DNA from: Holacanthus passer
Taxonomy: Eukaryota > Chordata > Actinopteri > Pomacanthidae
Length of the DNA: 64,000 nucleotides
Assembly: GCA_025331565.1 (NCBI GenBank)
Contig: JAFREQ010000078.1
Coordinates: 310,001-374,000 of the forward strand
Direction of reading: 5' to 3'
The stretch's first letter is position 1. Every line of letters begins with the position of its first letter. The notes under the pieces were generated by a model, which saw nothing but the letters and a program-made list of their open reading frames with translations, searched no databases and was not told the DNA's origin. The position numbers and the translations under genes were made by a program. This document shows, piece after piece, positions 1 to 9,600 of this stretch.

Positions 1-222
1 CATTGCACAGACCGACAACATCAAGTCTGAGGGTGTTTTGCCTACTATGAGTTGGACACCTCCACTGAATTGACTACACCCTGACACACCTCATAACTAA
101 TCTTGATCAGTGGATTCAGACTTTTGGACTGTATGTTGCACTGTACAGCACTGTGAACCCCTCGGGTACAGCACCCAACATTAAGCATGTAAGATAATGC
201 AATTGGTACATTAAGCACGTAC
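1..222 (-). other. znhit6 intron (partial)
   Basis: Sequence downstream of the exon 4 donor. It has no reading frame resembling the next conserved ZNHIT6 segment. Confidence 0.6.
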
Positions 223-308
223 TTTCAAAGTGGCACGAGGAGTCCGGATGAGACTGTCTCTGGTGGCACCATCAGCAAATCGTCCTGTATCCTCCAGGAA
301 CCTGTAGT
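223..308 (-). CDS. znhit6: znhit6 coding exon 4
   Basis: An 86-bp exon with donor GTACGT. It encodes [14 protein letters not shown] followed by a segment ending PRATLK, aligning with the stretch after the finger in mammalian ZNHIT6. It ends on a complete codon. The next exon must lie left of the window. Confidence 0.88.
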
Positions 309-3300
309 CTACATTATGGGTAAATAGTAAACACACATAAAAGTAAAAGTATGTTTTTTTTTAATAATGCTACTAATTAATAAAATACCATGAGATAAAC
401 TCACATATACTGCCAACCATGACAAAAAAAATATCCTTAAAATTCAACAATGTCTGCTAAAAATGGTTCATTATAAATACTGCTAAAGTGTTCTTGCTGT
501 TTTTAGAATGAGTCAGTAAAGAAGAAGCTCACCATTGAGAAGTGCCATTTCATCAAACTGTGAGAGGGTCACAAAGGCAGTTTTATTTCTAACTCCACTG
601 CATCCTGAATCTTCCTTGTGTTTCTTCACACACTGCAAGCTGGAAAAAAAAAGCACAAAACATAATTTGTTAGGTAACGCTTCAATTCTTTTAAAAGAAT
701 TTGGCTTGGCAGCATTTCATCTTGTCCAGAGAGTGAAAAGAAAACTGGACAAAGAGACATAGAAGACAAAATGTAACAAAGGTTATCCAGGGACTTCTGG
801 TCTGCTGAACTGAGACTGAGAAATATGAAACAAAAGCACAGCCATGACTAACTGAAGCAAATAACTAGCACTGCAGGTGGACAAACACTATTAAGTTTGC
901 CCATTTATCTAAAGCGTCATCATCATTCCAGAAAGATTTTAATATTCTGTGCTATTAGAGAGAAAGACCCAGAGAAAACAAGCCCTGATTCAGATTTTTG
1001 TGGACAACATCCATCAACTACCAGCCCGCCCACACAACACCAAAACAAGCCATCGGTATTTGTGCGACACTTCTTTCCAAACACCAACTGAAACTATTGT
1101 GGCCTCAATAAATTGTTACTAGCAACAACTGTGAAATTGTCAAATCAGAAAAGGGTGAGACACTAATCCAGAAGTTAGACCAAAGCTATTGTAAAAAATT
1201 TATTAGTAAGGGGACCAGAAAGGTGGATTCATTGAAGTCCTTGCTGTCAAATTAATTACACTTTCCTTCAGGCCTATTAACTATTAATCTGATAAACACA
1301 CACATGTAGAGTCCATTAGAGTAAAAGTAAAAAAGTAGCCTTAAATACATTACAGCTATAAATTACAGCCAGTAATTTAGCAGTTAATCTAACACTACAT
1401 TAGCTTCAGACAGCTAATATAATAGCTGGCTTGGTTAGCAGTAAACTGATCGAAACAGCATTAACAAATCACAAAACAGCTGGAATAATAAAGCACAAAT
1501 GTCCATGAATTGTTAGAAAAATGCCCATGACAATTTCCAAAAACACAGTTAACATACTTTAATTTCCAACCAAGAGTCTAAAACCCCAAAAATATATTTA
1601 ATATCACATCAGACTAAAAAATGCATGACACTATTACTTGTAATAGAATATTTTATATTGCTGTATTGCTGCTTTTATTGAAGTCAATGACCTAAACAAT
1701 TCTCACTGCACATCCGTACTTTTGACTGAGTGGTCTTAAATTCAAATATTACTTAAGCTAATATTAAAAAAAGACTGTAATTGGCTTTCTGAAAGATCTT
1801 AATAAAAAACACACAAAAAACCTTGGGATTTAATTCAAGCATGGAAAGGCTGATTTTCAGACACTTGCTGAGAGACAGGTATTTGGCCAGGGTCAGACAA
1901 AGACTGTACTCCAAGAAACTATGTAAAAGGAATGTTGAATGATGCCCAAAAACAACAGACAGCCATGAGAGAAAGTGGAAGGACATCCCCAAGCGTCCTT
2001 TGATATATCCTAATGAAATTTTCAGGTATGACCTTCAATATGTCACTTAGTACTTGAAGGTTAAGTTGTGCTTCAGCATCCACAGAAGTTGAGGAATAGG
2101 CCATGGATCACTGACAATGCTGGTGGCATGTTTTTGCTGGCCGTGAACTAAAGTAAAGTGGATTCAGTAAAAACAGAAACACAGCCATGAGTCAATCATA
2201 AATATTACATTACTGCACGCAAAGGTAGAACAAATTTTTATTAACATAATTCTTTTTTCATCATAAAAAGCAGAACTATTTCTTTGGTTTTTATTAGCGA
2301 TATCAGACACAGATGGAATAAAGCTTTTATGCTGCATGAAATAATATGATCTCATCATAGAAAAGGAGCAGAACATCAAGGGAAAAACAACTCACAAACA
2401 GAACTCTATTTATGTGGTCCCAACTCAAATTTAAAAAACAAAACAAAACAAGTTTTTATCTGTGATGACATGATAAAGGGTTAATAATTGTTGGTAAATC
2501 TACCTGCAGTCATGCTTACAACTATTAAATTATCCAAGGTTTCTACGACCCACTGAATACCGTCCAATACACACAAATAGATATTCTCTGAAAGACTGCA
2601 TAGGCCACATTTTCTTCCTGTATCCATTCCACCCTCGGCTTACTTCACGTTACATAAATTCAGACTCACAGGGAGATTATATGCAACAACAAATCAAAGT
2701 GTTGGGTTAGACAAAGTTTGTCTTTCTTCCACGTAGTACAAGTTTTACAACAAACTTGGCATTTCTATTAATTATGTGCTCTTGCAATTTACAACACTGT
2801 GCTTTTTACGAACAAAAAAAGCAACCATGCTCAGGCTCACAGAAAACCTGTATTAGACTGTCAAGATAAGATATTCCTTTATTTGTTCCACAATGGGGAA
2901 ATTTACAAAGTAAGTACATTATAGACAGGATACAGGTGGCTCTCAGTCCACATATTAAAAGGGACTGGTTCAGTTTAATTGCTTCAGCATCTATAAATAT
3001 GAGCAAAAGATGACTTTACAGAATTCAAACATGTATCTATAAAATATATACTAAGGACAAAATCATGCAACATGAATTAAGTGACATAATAAGTCAATTC
3101 TGAAGGGCAGCAGTTCTCACCCTTTCTTTTGTAATGTTTATATAGAAAGGGTTGTCACAGGTTATGTGTGAACATAAGTTGTGGTCAGGTAAAAGCATGC
3201 AGTATTTCACAAGAAGAAACGTCCCTTGAGGCTGTTTATTATATGTAAAACAACTGGATTACTTGTGCAACAATCTCACCTGCAAGAATGGGCCAGACAG

Positions 3301-3851
3301 GCAGGACATCTGTACTTCGCCTCCTCTGATCCACACACACCACAACTGCAGGACACACAACATGTCAGCATGGTGGATACAAACTGTGATAGCTTCTCAC
3401 TTAAACTGGAACAAACTGGGACAGGATGAATGAACAGGCAATAAAAAACACACATGACTGAAATAAAAGTTCACAGAAAAACATTAAAACTTCTACACAG
3501 ACATTCGGCAGCTATGACAATCAGGTACTTTATAACTATGTGACTTATCAAGCTAACCAACTGCTTTGCTAACCTTGTAGCTAACGTTAGCACGTAACAT
3601 TACCTGACGTTTTTTTATTAGTCATTGGTAACATCTACTACTCTTTAAACCATATTTAACGTCTACGAAAGCCATGTTCCTGTAAGCTAACTTTAAAGCT
3701 AACATGAAGCCGTTAGCTCAGTTAGCATCTTGCTCCTGACTTCCCGTCTGTGAATAAAAAACACCTACTCGGAGAGTGAAATCTTTCTTTTGGTCCCTTT
3801 CAGCTCTTCTTCCGGGCCGCTGTTTTCCTCTTGACTCTCCACAGCTGACAT
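223..3851 (-). CDS. znhit6: znhit6 (box C/D snoRNA assembly factor, BCD1-like), 5' part, four coding exons
   Basis: Four minus-strand exons (3769-3851, 3280-3345, 533-639, 223-308) join in frame to give 114 residues; the remainder is off the left edge. A HIT zinc finger is visible: C29, C32, C41, C44, C49, C53, H57 and C63, with [10 protein letters not shown] and QCVKKHK as landmarks. It is followed by the family motif DYRFLED. From family knowledge, ZNHIT6/BCD1 acts in the nucleus in box C/D snoRNP assembly with the R2TP/RUVBL machinery. All four introns have GT-AG ends and the split codons resolve correctly (GA+T gives Asp28, AG+C gives Ser50, G+AC gives Asp). The start at 3851 has A at -3; an in-frame upstream ATG 33 bases earlier could add 11 residues. 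The N-terminus before the finger is only 28 residues, much shorter than I recall for mammals. It lies directly downstream of col24a1 on the same strand. Confidence 0.9.
533..639 (-). CDS. znhit6: znhit6 coding exon 3 (second half of HIT finger)
   Basis: A 107-bp exon with acceptor TTCCAG and donor GTGAGC. It encodes [20 protein letters not shown] followed by a helical segment ending ALLN. It contributes the last Cys, His and Cys ligands. Confidence 0.9.
640..3279 (-). other. znhit6 intron between coding exons 2 and 3
   Basis: AT-rich, 2,640 bases. No further HIT-domain exon is visible on either strand. It holds one short copy of an interspersed repeat at 2874-2910; the rest is featureless to me. 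Confidence 0.7.
2874..2910. repeat. Short interspersed repeat fragment, copy A
   Basis: Contains CCTTTATTTGTTCCACAATG followed by GGGAAATTT. Nearly the same string recurs at 47536-47570. It resembles a repeat end that is widespread in fish genomes; the family is not assigned. Confidence 0.45.
3280..3345 (-). CDS. znhit6: znhit6 coding exon 2 (first half of HIT finger)
   Basis: A 66-bp exon with acceptor CTGCAG and donor GTGAGA. It encodes [21 protein letters not shown], which supplies five of the eight zinc ligands. Confidence 0.9.
3769..3851 (-). CDS. znhit6: znhit6 coding exon 1
   Basis: Encodes 27 residues beginning [10 protein letters not shown] and ending KRKISLS, plus two bases of the next codon. 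The donor is GTAGGT. The segment is acidic and then basic, as in the linker ahead of the finger in mammalian ZNHIT6. The KRK before the finger also matches the family. Confidence 0.8.
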
Positions 3852-4100
3852 TATGTGTGTTGTTGGTACAATAATAGAGCACATTACAGGAGAACTTGAG
3901 ACACACGTTGAACCGGCGGCGGCACCAAAACAAACCTTCTTCCGCCGGTGACCACCTGCAACACGTGGAGACGAGTTCCGGTTGGTAACCTGCTCATTGG
4001 CGCCTCCCAGTGCCAGTGCGTCAGAACTACAACGTCCTCCAGTGATTTCAAAGTGAACATACTGACAGCACAAATCACACAGAGCTGATGTCACATGTTC
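3852..4100 (-). promoter_or_regulatory. Probable TATA-less promoter and 5' UTR of znhit6
   Basis: This stretch is CpG-richer than its surroundings. Read on the minus strand it holds an inverted CCAAT box (ATTGG on the plus strand at 3996-4000), a perfect CACGTG E-box at 3962-3967, and an ETS-like GGAA near 3976. No TATA box is placed ahead of the ATG. This fits a housekeeping promoter. The transcription start itself cannot be seen. Confidence 0.5.
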
Positions 4101-4679
4101 AAATAATGCAGGCTATTGGCAGACAGTCACCTATATTATTTAATTGTATTCAGTGCTCAAATATAAACACAGGCTACTAAAAACACAGCTTTTATTTTGA
4201 TAATAGTAAGTCAATGGTTACATAGGACAGTACCTGCATTTTCTCATTCTGTCCCCAGCTGCAGACTGTTTTAATGACCCTCACATAGCTGTAAGTCAAA
4301 CAGTCACAATCTATATAAGACATTTGTCGTTTATTTGCAAATCTAGTTCTATGTATGCTTATATAGGAGGAGTTTATTGTGGTGGGGGTGGGTGGAAGGA
4401 CCAGATTGATGTTCATATTTCTTTAAGAGGAAAGAGAGAGAACGTGTGCATGCATCATATTTGATCAGCAGTTTTGAACACTCTGAGTTACTTGCATTCA
4501 TAATACAAAATGTGGCAGCTTAAATAGGAAACTGTGCTGGAGGGGATGACACAAGAGTAGCATCTAGCCATGTATATAATGTATTTCACATCATGTGATT
4601 GATCTCACTGTGTTGATTTTGCAGACTACCAAAGTAAGGTTACATCTTTCCTCGATTTGGAGCACGTGACTTAAATAGA

Positions 4680-5030
4680 TCAAAAATGCTCTTCTGGAAT
4701 CTGGCCGTCAATTTTACTTTCATATAAATCCAAAGCATTTCTTCCTCCAATTTTTAAACTTACATTTGTCTGGGGAAGTATCATTGAGAGCAATACTTCT
4801 TTCTGATCATGCTTAGATAGATTTACACCTGGAAGCAGCCCCACCCCATCCATTGGCTCCTGAGAAGCTCCGTTGGAGCAGTTGCGGTCCGGCTGTAGCT
4901 CTCCTGCCCCTAAGAGATGTTGATGTGGGAGGGACTCTTTCACTTTTCCCTCTTCCTATATCTTTGCAGAGTCCAGGCATCAAACTATTTGTCTAACCAT
5001 TAGGCCAGAACTAATCTAATATAGATTTGC
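4680..5030 (-). mobile_element. tRNA-derived SINE-like element, degenerate
   Basis: Read on the minus strand from about 5030, it has an A-box-like TGGCCTAATGGTTAGA and then a B-box-like AGTTTGATGCC, as in a RNA polymerase III head derived from a tRNA. An unrelated GC-rich body follows to about 4680, with AACTGCTCCAACGGAGC as a landmark. An 87-codon open frame across the body looks incidental. The 3' limit is approximate and no target-site duplication was identified. Confidence 0.45.
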
Positions 5031-5182
5031 CTGGAGGAAACAGTTCATATGCAGTTAATAATAGTCTAATTCTGTTAAGGTTGCCATTGAAGATGAGTTT
5101 GATCTAAACATACTGTGTGACTTTCAAAAAAGTACAGAACCATTTGTGGATAAAATGTTCCATTTATTTGTTTGTCAACTTA

Positions 5183-5188
5183 TTTATT
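5183..5188 (-). terminator. Candidate AATAAA polyadenylation signal for col24a1
   Basis: AATAAA on the minus strand about 1.27 kb after the col24a1 stop codon, with a second copy at 5163-5168. I saw no canonical AATAAA or ATTAAA nearer the stop. An earlier variant signal may be used instead. Confidence 0.3.
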
Positions 5189-5560
5189 ATTTACACATTT
5201 GCATCCAACCTTATCCTCCACAGACTTTATATAATTACACTTTGTTCAAGGTAACATAACTTAAGAATATGATGACTGTGTTTTCTGTGTATTCTGACTC
5301 TGGCCTACTGTAGCTGCCAGTCCACCAAACCACCACTGAACGAACTGAAATAACAGTATGATAAACATACAGTCACAGGTGTGAACACACAAACACACCT
5401 TTTAAACATAAATACTTCTTTAGACTGAGTTGTGGTTGACCAAATAGTTCTCTGAGAGTATAACTTACTGTGGTACAGTAATGTGAACAAAAAACCAAAA
5501 AGGATATAAATAAACATACAGTATGCTGTCAATATATACACAGGAAATGTAAAAACTCAC

Positions 5561-5611
5561 TGATGACTCATTCTCTGTTGCAGCACCAATGATAGGTTTC
5601 CCCTGAAGAAC
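5561..5611 (-). other. Possible orphan exon, 51 bp
   Basis: A minus-strand 51-bp open block encoding VLQGKPIIGAATENESS. It is bounded by a pyrimidine-rich acceptor ending GTGGTAG and a strong GTGAGT donor. It lies after the col24a1 stop and before the znhit6 start. I cannot assign it: it could be an alternative upstream znhit6 exon, part of a decayed repeat, or chance. Confidence 0.2.
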
Positions 5612-5748
5612 CTACCACATAAAGGGAAAAGCTACAAAAAATATGTGGTGTATCAAAAATGGTTCATAAATTAGAAATGACCAAATCAACAAAAGTACTT
5701 ATACAACATAACAAATCTTGATGTAACCGGTACATACAACACAAAGGC

Positions 5749-5775
<27 letters not shown>
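5749..5775 (+). repeat. Poly(A) run, 27 bases
   Basis: An uninterrupted run of 27 A on the plus strand, inside the probable col24a1 3' UTR. It could be the tail of a plus-strand retroinsertion, but no body is recognisable before it. Confidence 0.9.
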
Positions 5776-5779
<4 letters not shown>

Positions 5780-6457
5780 AACTTGACATTAGCAACTATT
5801 CTAGAAAGCAAATGAGCAGGTAGAGGTAGAGCACCATCTGTCAAGATGTACAGGTCCGACTGGGCGGGACCGAAGACAAAAATATCATGAAAACAATGTA
5901 AAATATAGCCTTTGATCAGAAAATGAAATATTTAAAGCAGTCACACATTATCCACATGCTATTGCACTCATAAAAACCTTTAGTTAGACAGTGCTCCCAT
6001 GTAGAGGCCTGGCACGCTCCTTCGGGTTATGCCTCTGCTTAGGATGATCTGGGTGTGTTTGGGGGTGAAGGGTGAGAGGGAGGTGAGTTTGGGGATAGGC
6101 TGCTGCTTAGTGAGGCCCTACCCTGCGATCAGGGAGTAATATCGGTCCATATACAGCCAACCTAAGCACCGTTTGACTAAGAGTTATTGATAAAACATAC
6201 TTTGCATTACAATTCTTGATAAATATTGGTATACACTGTTCTCCTTTGGCCTTCTGGACCTGGATGTTCCACAGAGATTGAGTTCTTCCATGTAGATCTG
6301 CCTTCGATCGGACGTTTGTTGCTCTGACAGGTCCCATCAACGGTTTCCGTGACAAAGTCTGATGGACACTCGCTCTTTGGTAGCCAGCCATTTTTTTGTA
6401 ACAGCCTTGCATTTTTAGTAGTTTATGTAAATAGGTTACGTGAAGGTGATATTGGTG

Positions 6458-6604
6458 TCAGAGGAAGCAGACTTGACCAATTTCTATATGCCGTTGACTA
6501 TTGGGCTGCGATGTGGGAAGTTCCTGTATGTCTACGATAGGTAGCTGACGACTGTCCTGAGTATGGAAGAAGAAACGTGACTGGTGCCAGCTGCCATCTT
6601 GGAT
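6458..6604 (-). CDS. col24a1: col24a1 exon 54, C-propeptide end and stop
   Basis: Encodes [16 protein letters not shown], then [11 protein letters not shown], and closes IEIGQVCFL followed by TGA at 6458-6460. The C-terminal Cys-Phe-Leu is typical of fibrillar C-propeptides. The acceptor ends TTTCAG. Confidence 0.95.
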   Translation of the reverse strand: MQDGSWHQSRFFFHTQDSRQLPIVDIQELPTSQPNSQRHIEIGQVCFL

Positions 6605-9600
6605 CTGAAAAGAGAATGGATGGAGCAGAGAAAAAACGAATCATTATTCAAGTGATTAATATTCCAAAGTGATAAATTCAATGTTTGCATGACTTTCTTA
6701 AGAAAAAAAAGCTGTACAGTGGAGCTTTCTGCAAATAAGCTCTGTCAAAGTGTCTTATGTTGCTATATCCTTAATTTCCATCCAGTTGTCATTGCATCAA
6801 TATGAACAGACAAAATTTTAACACCATTGCTTGCATATGTTTGTACAAGAGAATCCCTCATGAGTGTCAACTAGGTGGAAATTACACCAAATATCTTTAA
6901 ATATTTATTACTTATTTTTACATGCAAAAAAGTCACAACTGCATCAAGCTGTCATGTCTGCTCAGTCATATTTCATGTAAACCTGCTGGAAAAAGATTTG
7001 CTGGATCAGCTTCTGTCCCGCCCACCTTGCAATCGTCTTGTATCACATGTGGTTCAAGTAGTGTGTCTTTCTCAAACATCTGTTTGTTCCAGCCACGAAA
7101 ATGAAGCGTGGCGTTCTCTTGTGGTGTGGATCCCGTGGAGCTGGAGCTGTCTGTGGTGCCGTAGGGAGGATCGTTCAGGCAGTGCAGTGTGATGCTGTGG
7201 CTGGCCTCAGTACTCAGTAAATGGAGAAACTTCATTTGGACTTTCCCTACACCGAACACCATCTGTGGCAGACAGCAGAAACAGTAGCGTGATAAGTCTG
7301 CCATCATAACCGCATTAGGATAAAATCTTGCATTTCAAACATTTGAGAAACTGACACAACCTCCTATAATCCTCTCCTGCATTAAAGCAAACCTTTTTTT
7401 TTCAGGCACCTTGATATGTTGTTATGTTCACCACTTCGATGTTACCTTATTAGAGGCCACTGGATGTAAACAGGTCTGCCCTCCAGCGGTAAAGTTGCAG
7501 AAGACCTTGATGGCATCAGAAGTACAACCTAAGTTTGGATCAATCCAGAACCAACCTGAGAGTCCCCAATTCAAAGAGAGAGCAGAGAGAGAGTGAGACC
7601 GGGAGATAAAGTATTCCATATACGCAAACGTCTACATTATGTTTAAAGTTGCGTAACAAATAATCCCATATTTTGAAAATCTTGCCATTGCATCCTCTCA
7701 CTACCAGGTAGACGAGACTCTCACCATCTTTGAGCTTGTGATGACAGTCAAGCAGATCTTTGCAGACACGAGCCGGGTTCTCCCGTGTGCCCAGAGGCTT
7801 TTTGATGCTCTCAATCACACTGCTCAAGTAACGCAGAGTTTTAAGTATCTCCGTATTCTGGTCTGGCAGGCTCATCTCTGTGTTCTGGAAACTCTGGAGA
7901 AGAATGGGAAAGACAAAACTATATATCAAGCGCCTTCAGTACAGCTACATACTAACAATGAGTGCAAAGCAGAATTTGTGAGGAACTCTCCATTAGAATT
8001 TTAAACTAATCTGCCTCCATCCAACAATCCACCCATTCACCCCGTCCATTGAGTGTTAGTGACTTACCTCTGACCTGAGGACAGCGTTAGAGTCAGATAG
8101 ACCATAGAGTGCCGAGTCATCGTATATCTGCCTCTGTGGATCCAACATATTCAGTTTGATGAAAACATAACAGATTCAGTGCCCTCTTCATTATTTAACT
8201 GAGAGATTTTAATGCGTAGGCTTGTTCATTTGTTATAGAAAACATGGCCGTTTCAATACTTGTCCAGTTTACAGAGAAAACTTTAATAGGATAAGAATAC
8301 ACTTTAATACCAGAGAAAAACAGTAAAATAAGTCTTGCGTCAATAAACCTTCACATTCCTGACTTCAGTAGGGGGAAGAATAACACATTCCACTGAGAAT
8401 AAACACTTCAGTAATCACATAATGTGCGTAAACCGAGGCATCTGATAGAGTTGTTTTTCTGTTCTTAGAATTGTTCGAACAGAAAAAGGTCATAGCAGAA
8501 AGTAGAAAGCTGCACTTTATCCAGAAGTACAGCAGATAACAGAGAGGAAGAGGGTTTCTATCACAGTGCCAGAGAAGACTAACCATTGATCTCCACTGGC
8601 AATGCTGCTCAACAAAATTACAAGTGTTCTTCTTGGACGTCCTATCACTGAAATGGATGATTTGTTGGCTCATCTAGTTTAGCAAATCAGCAAACAAAAA
8701 TGCTTTCTCTGGCTCGATCACATTGTGGATCTGCTCTGCTGTCAGAGAAATGGCTGCTATTACTTTTCTCTATTGCTTTGAAAAGTCTAGTGAAGCTTGG
8801 ACAGTCACATTGTTCTGGGTTTCAGGAACAAAGAGAGATGTAACAGGATTACTCTCCAGCCAGACTGAGATTAAGATATACAACAGGATGAGGACACAGA
8901 TTTTAATCAGATATGAAATAAGGTTTTTTTTTTTTAAATCAATTTTCCAAGAGCTGGACAATTTTCCCTGCAACGTTACAGTCAAAACTCAAAACAGGGC
9001 CCCTGCCTTCTAGCCTGAACCTGTCTACATGAGTGACCTGAAGCACTTACTGTAGGACCTGGAGCACCGGGAGGTCCCTAAAGTGGGAAAGAAAGAAGAA
9101 GACAAAATGAGTGACACAGAAAAATGAAACATTGTGGTTGCGGTCAGTTCACTTTCTGGTAAACCACGTCTGTACCACATAAATTTGGAATAGAGTGGTC
9201 TTTCAGTCTTCGTGTTTTATAATGAATATATAAAAGAAATCATTTGAAATCTGAGATTGTCCATCTGACAGTGCCAAAAGTAATCCCGAACTGTTTTGTC
9301 CTGTTTCCAGAGTTTTTATACATTCTGGCCCAAAATGAGCAAGTCTGCTTGGACTGACTGAATTAAATCCGAGCTCATGCATAATGCTTCATAATTAGAA
9401 ATATCACAGAACTTTACTGATTTTTACTTTTGAGTATGAGTATTGTAAAGCTGAAACATGATAGTGAGGTTCACACTTACTCTGGGTCCTGGACTCCCCT
9501 GTGGCCCTTGAGGCCCCTGAAAGTGTGAGACACATAGAAAATCAGTTAAAATGGCTAAACCTATGCATACATTATATATTCTCTTTGTCCTGTTTGAGCC

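Larger units (their letters stand above)
5189..6457 (-). other. Probable col24a1 3' UTR
   Basis: Sequence downstream of the TGA at 6458-6460 on the minus strand. No collagen or other known coding sequence is seen. The end is uncertain and depends on which polyadenylation signal is used. Confidence 0.4.

Noticed and set aside
4680..4943. 87-codon minus-strand frame as a gene
   Set aside because: It lies within the body of a tRNA-like SINE and resembles no protein.
6458..8133. Assignment of the collagen as col27a1
   Set aside because: TLLEP, DDCKIQDGSW and the DPNLGC context fit COL24A1 better from memory of the two families, and znhit6 follows immediately downstream as it does at the COL24A1 locus.
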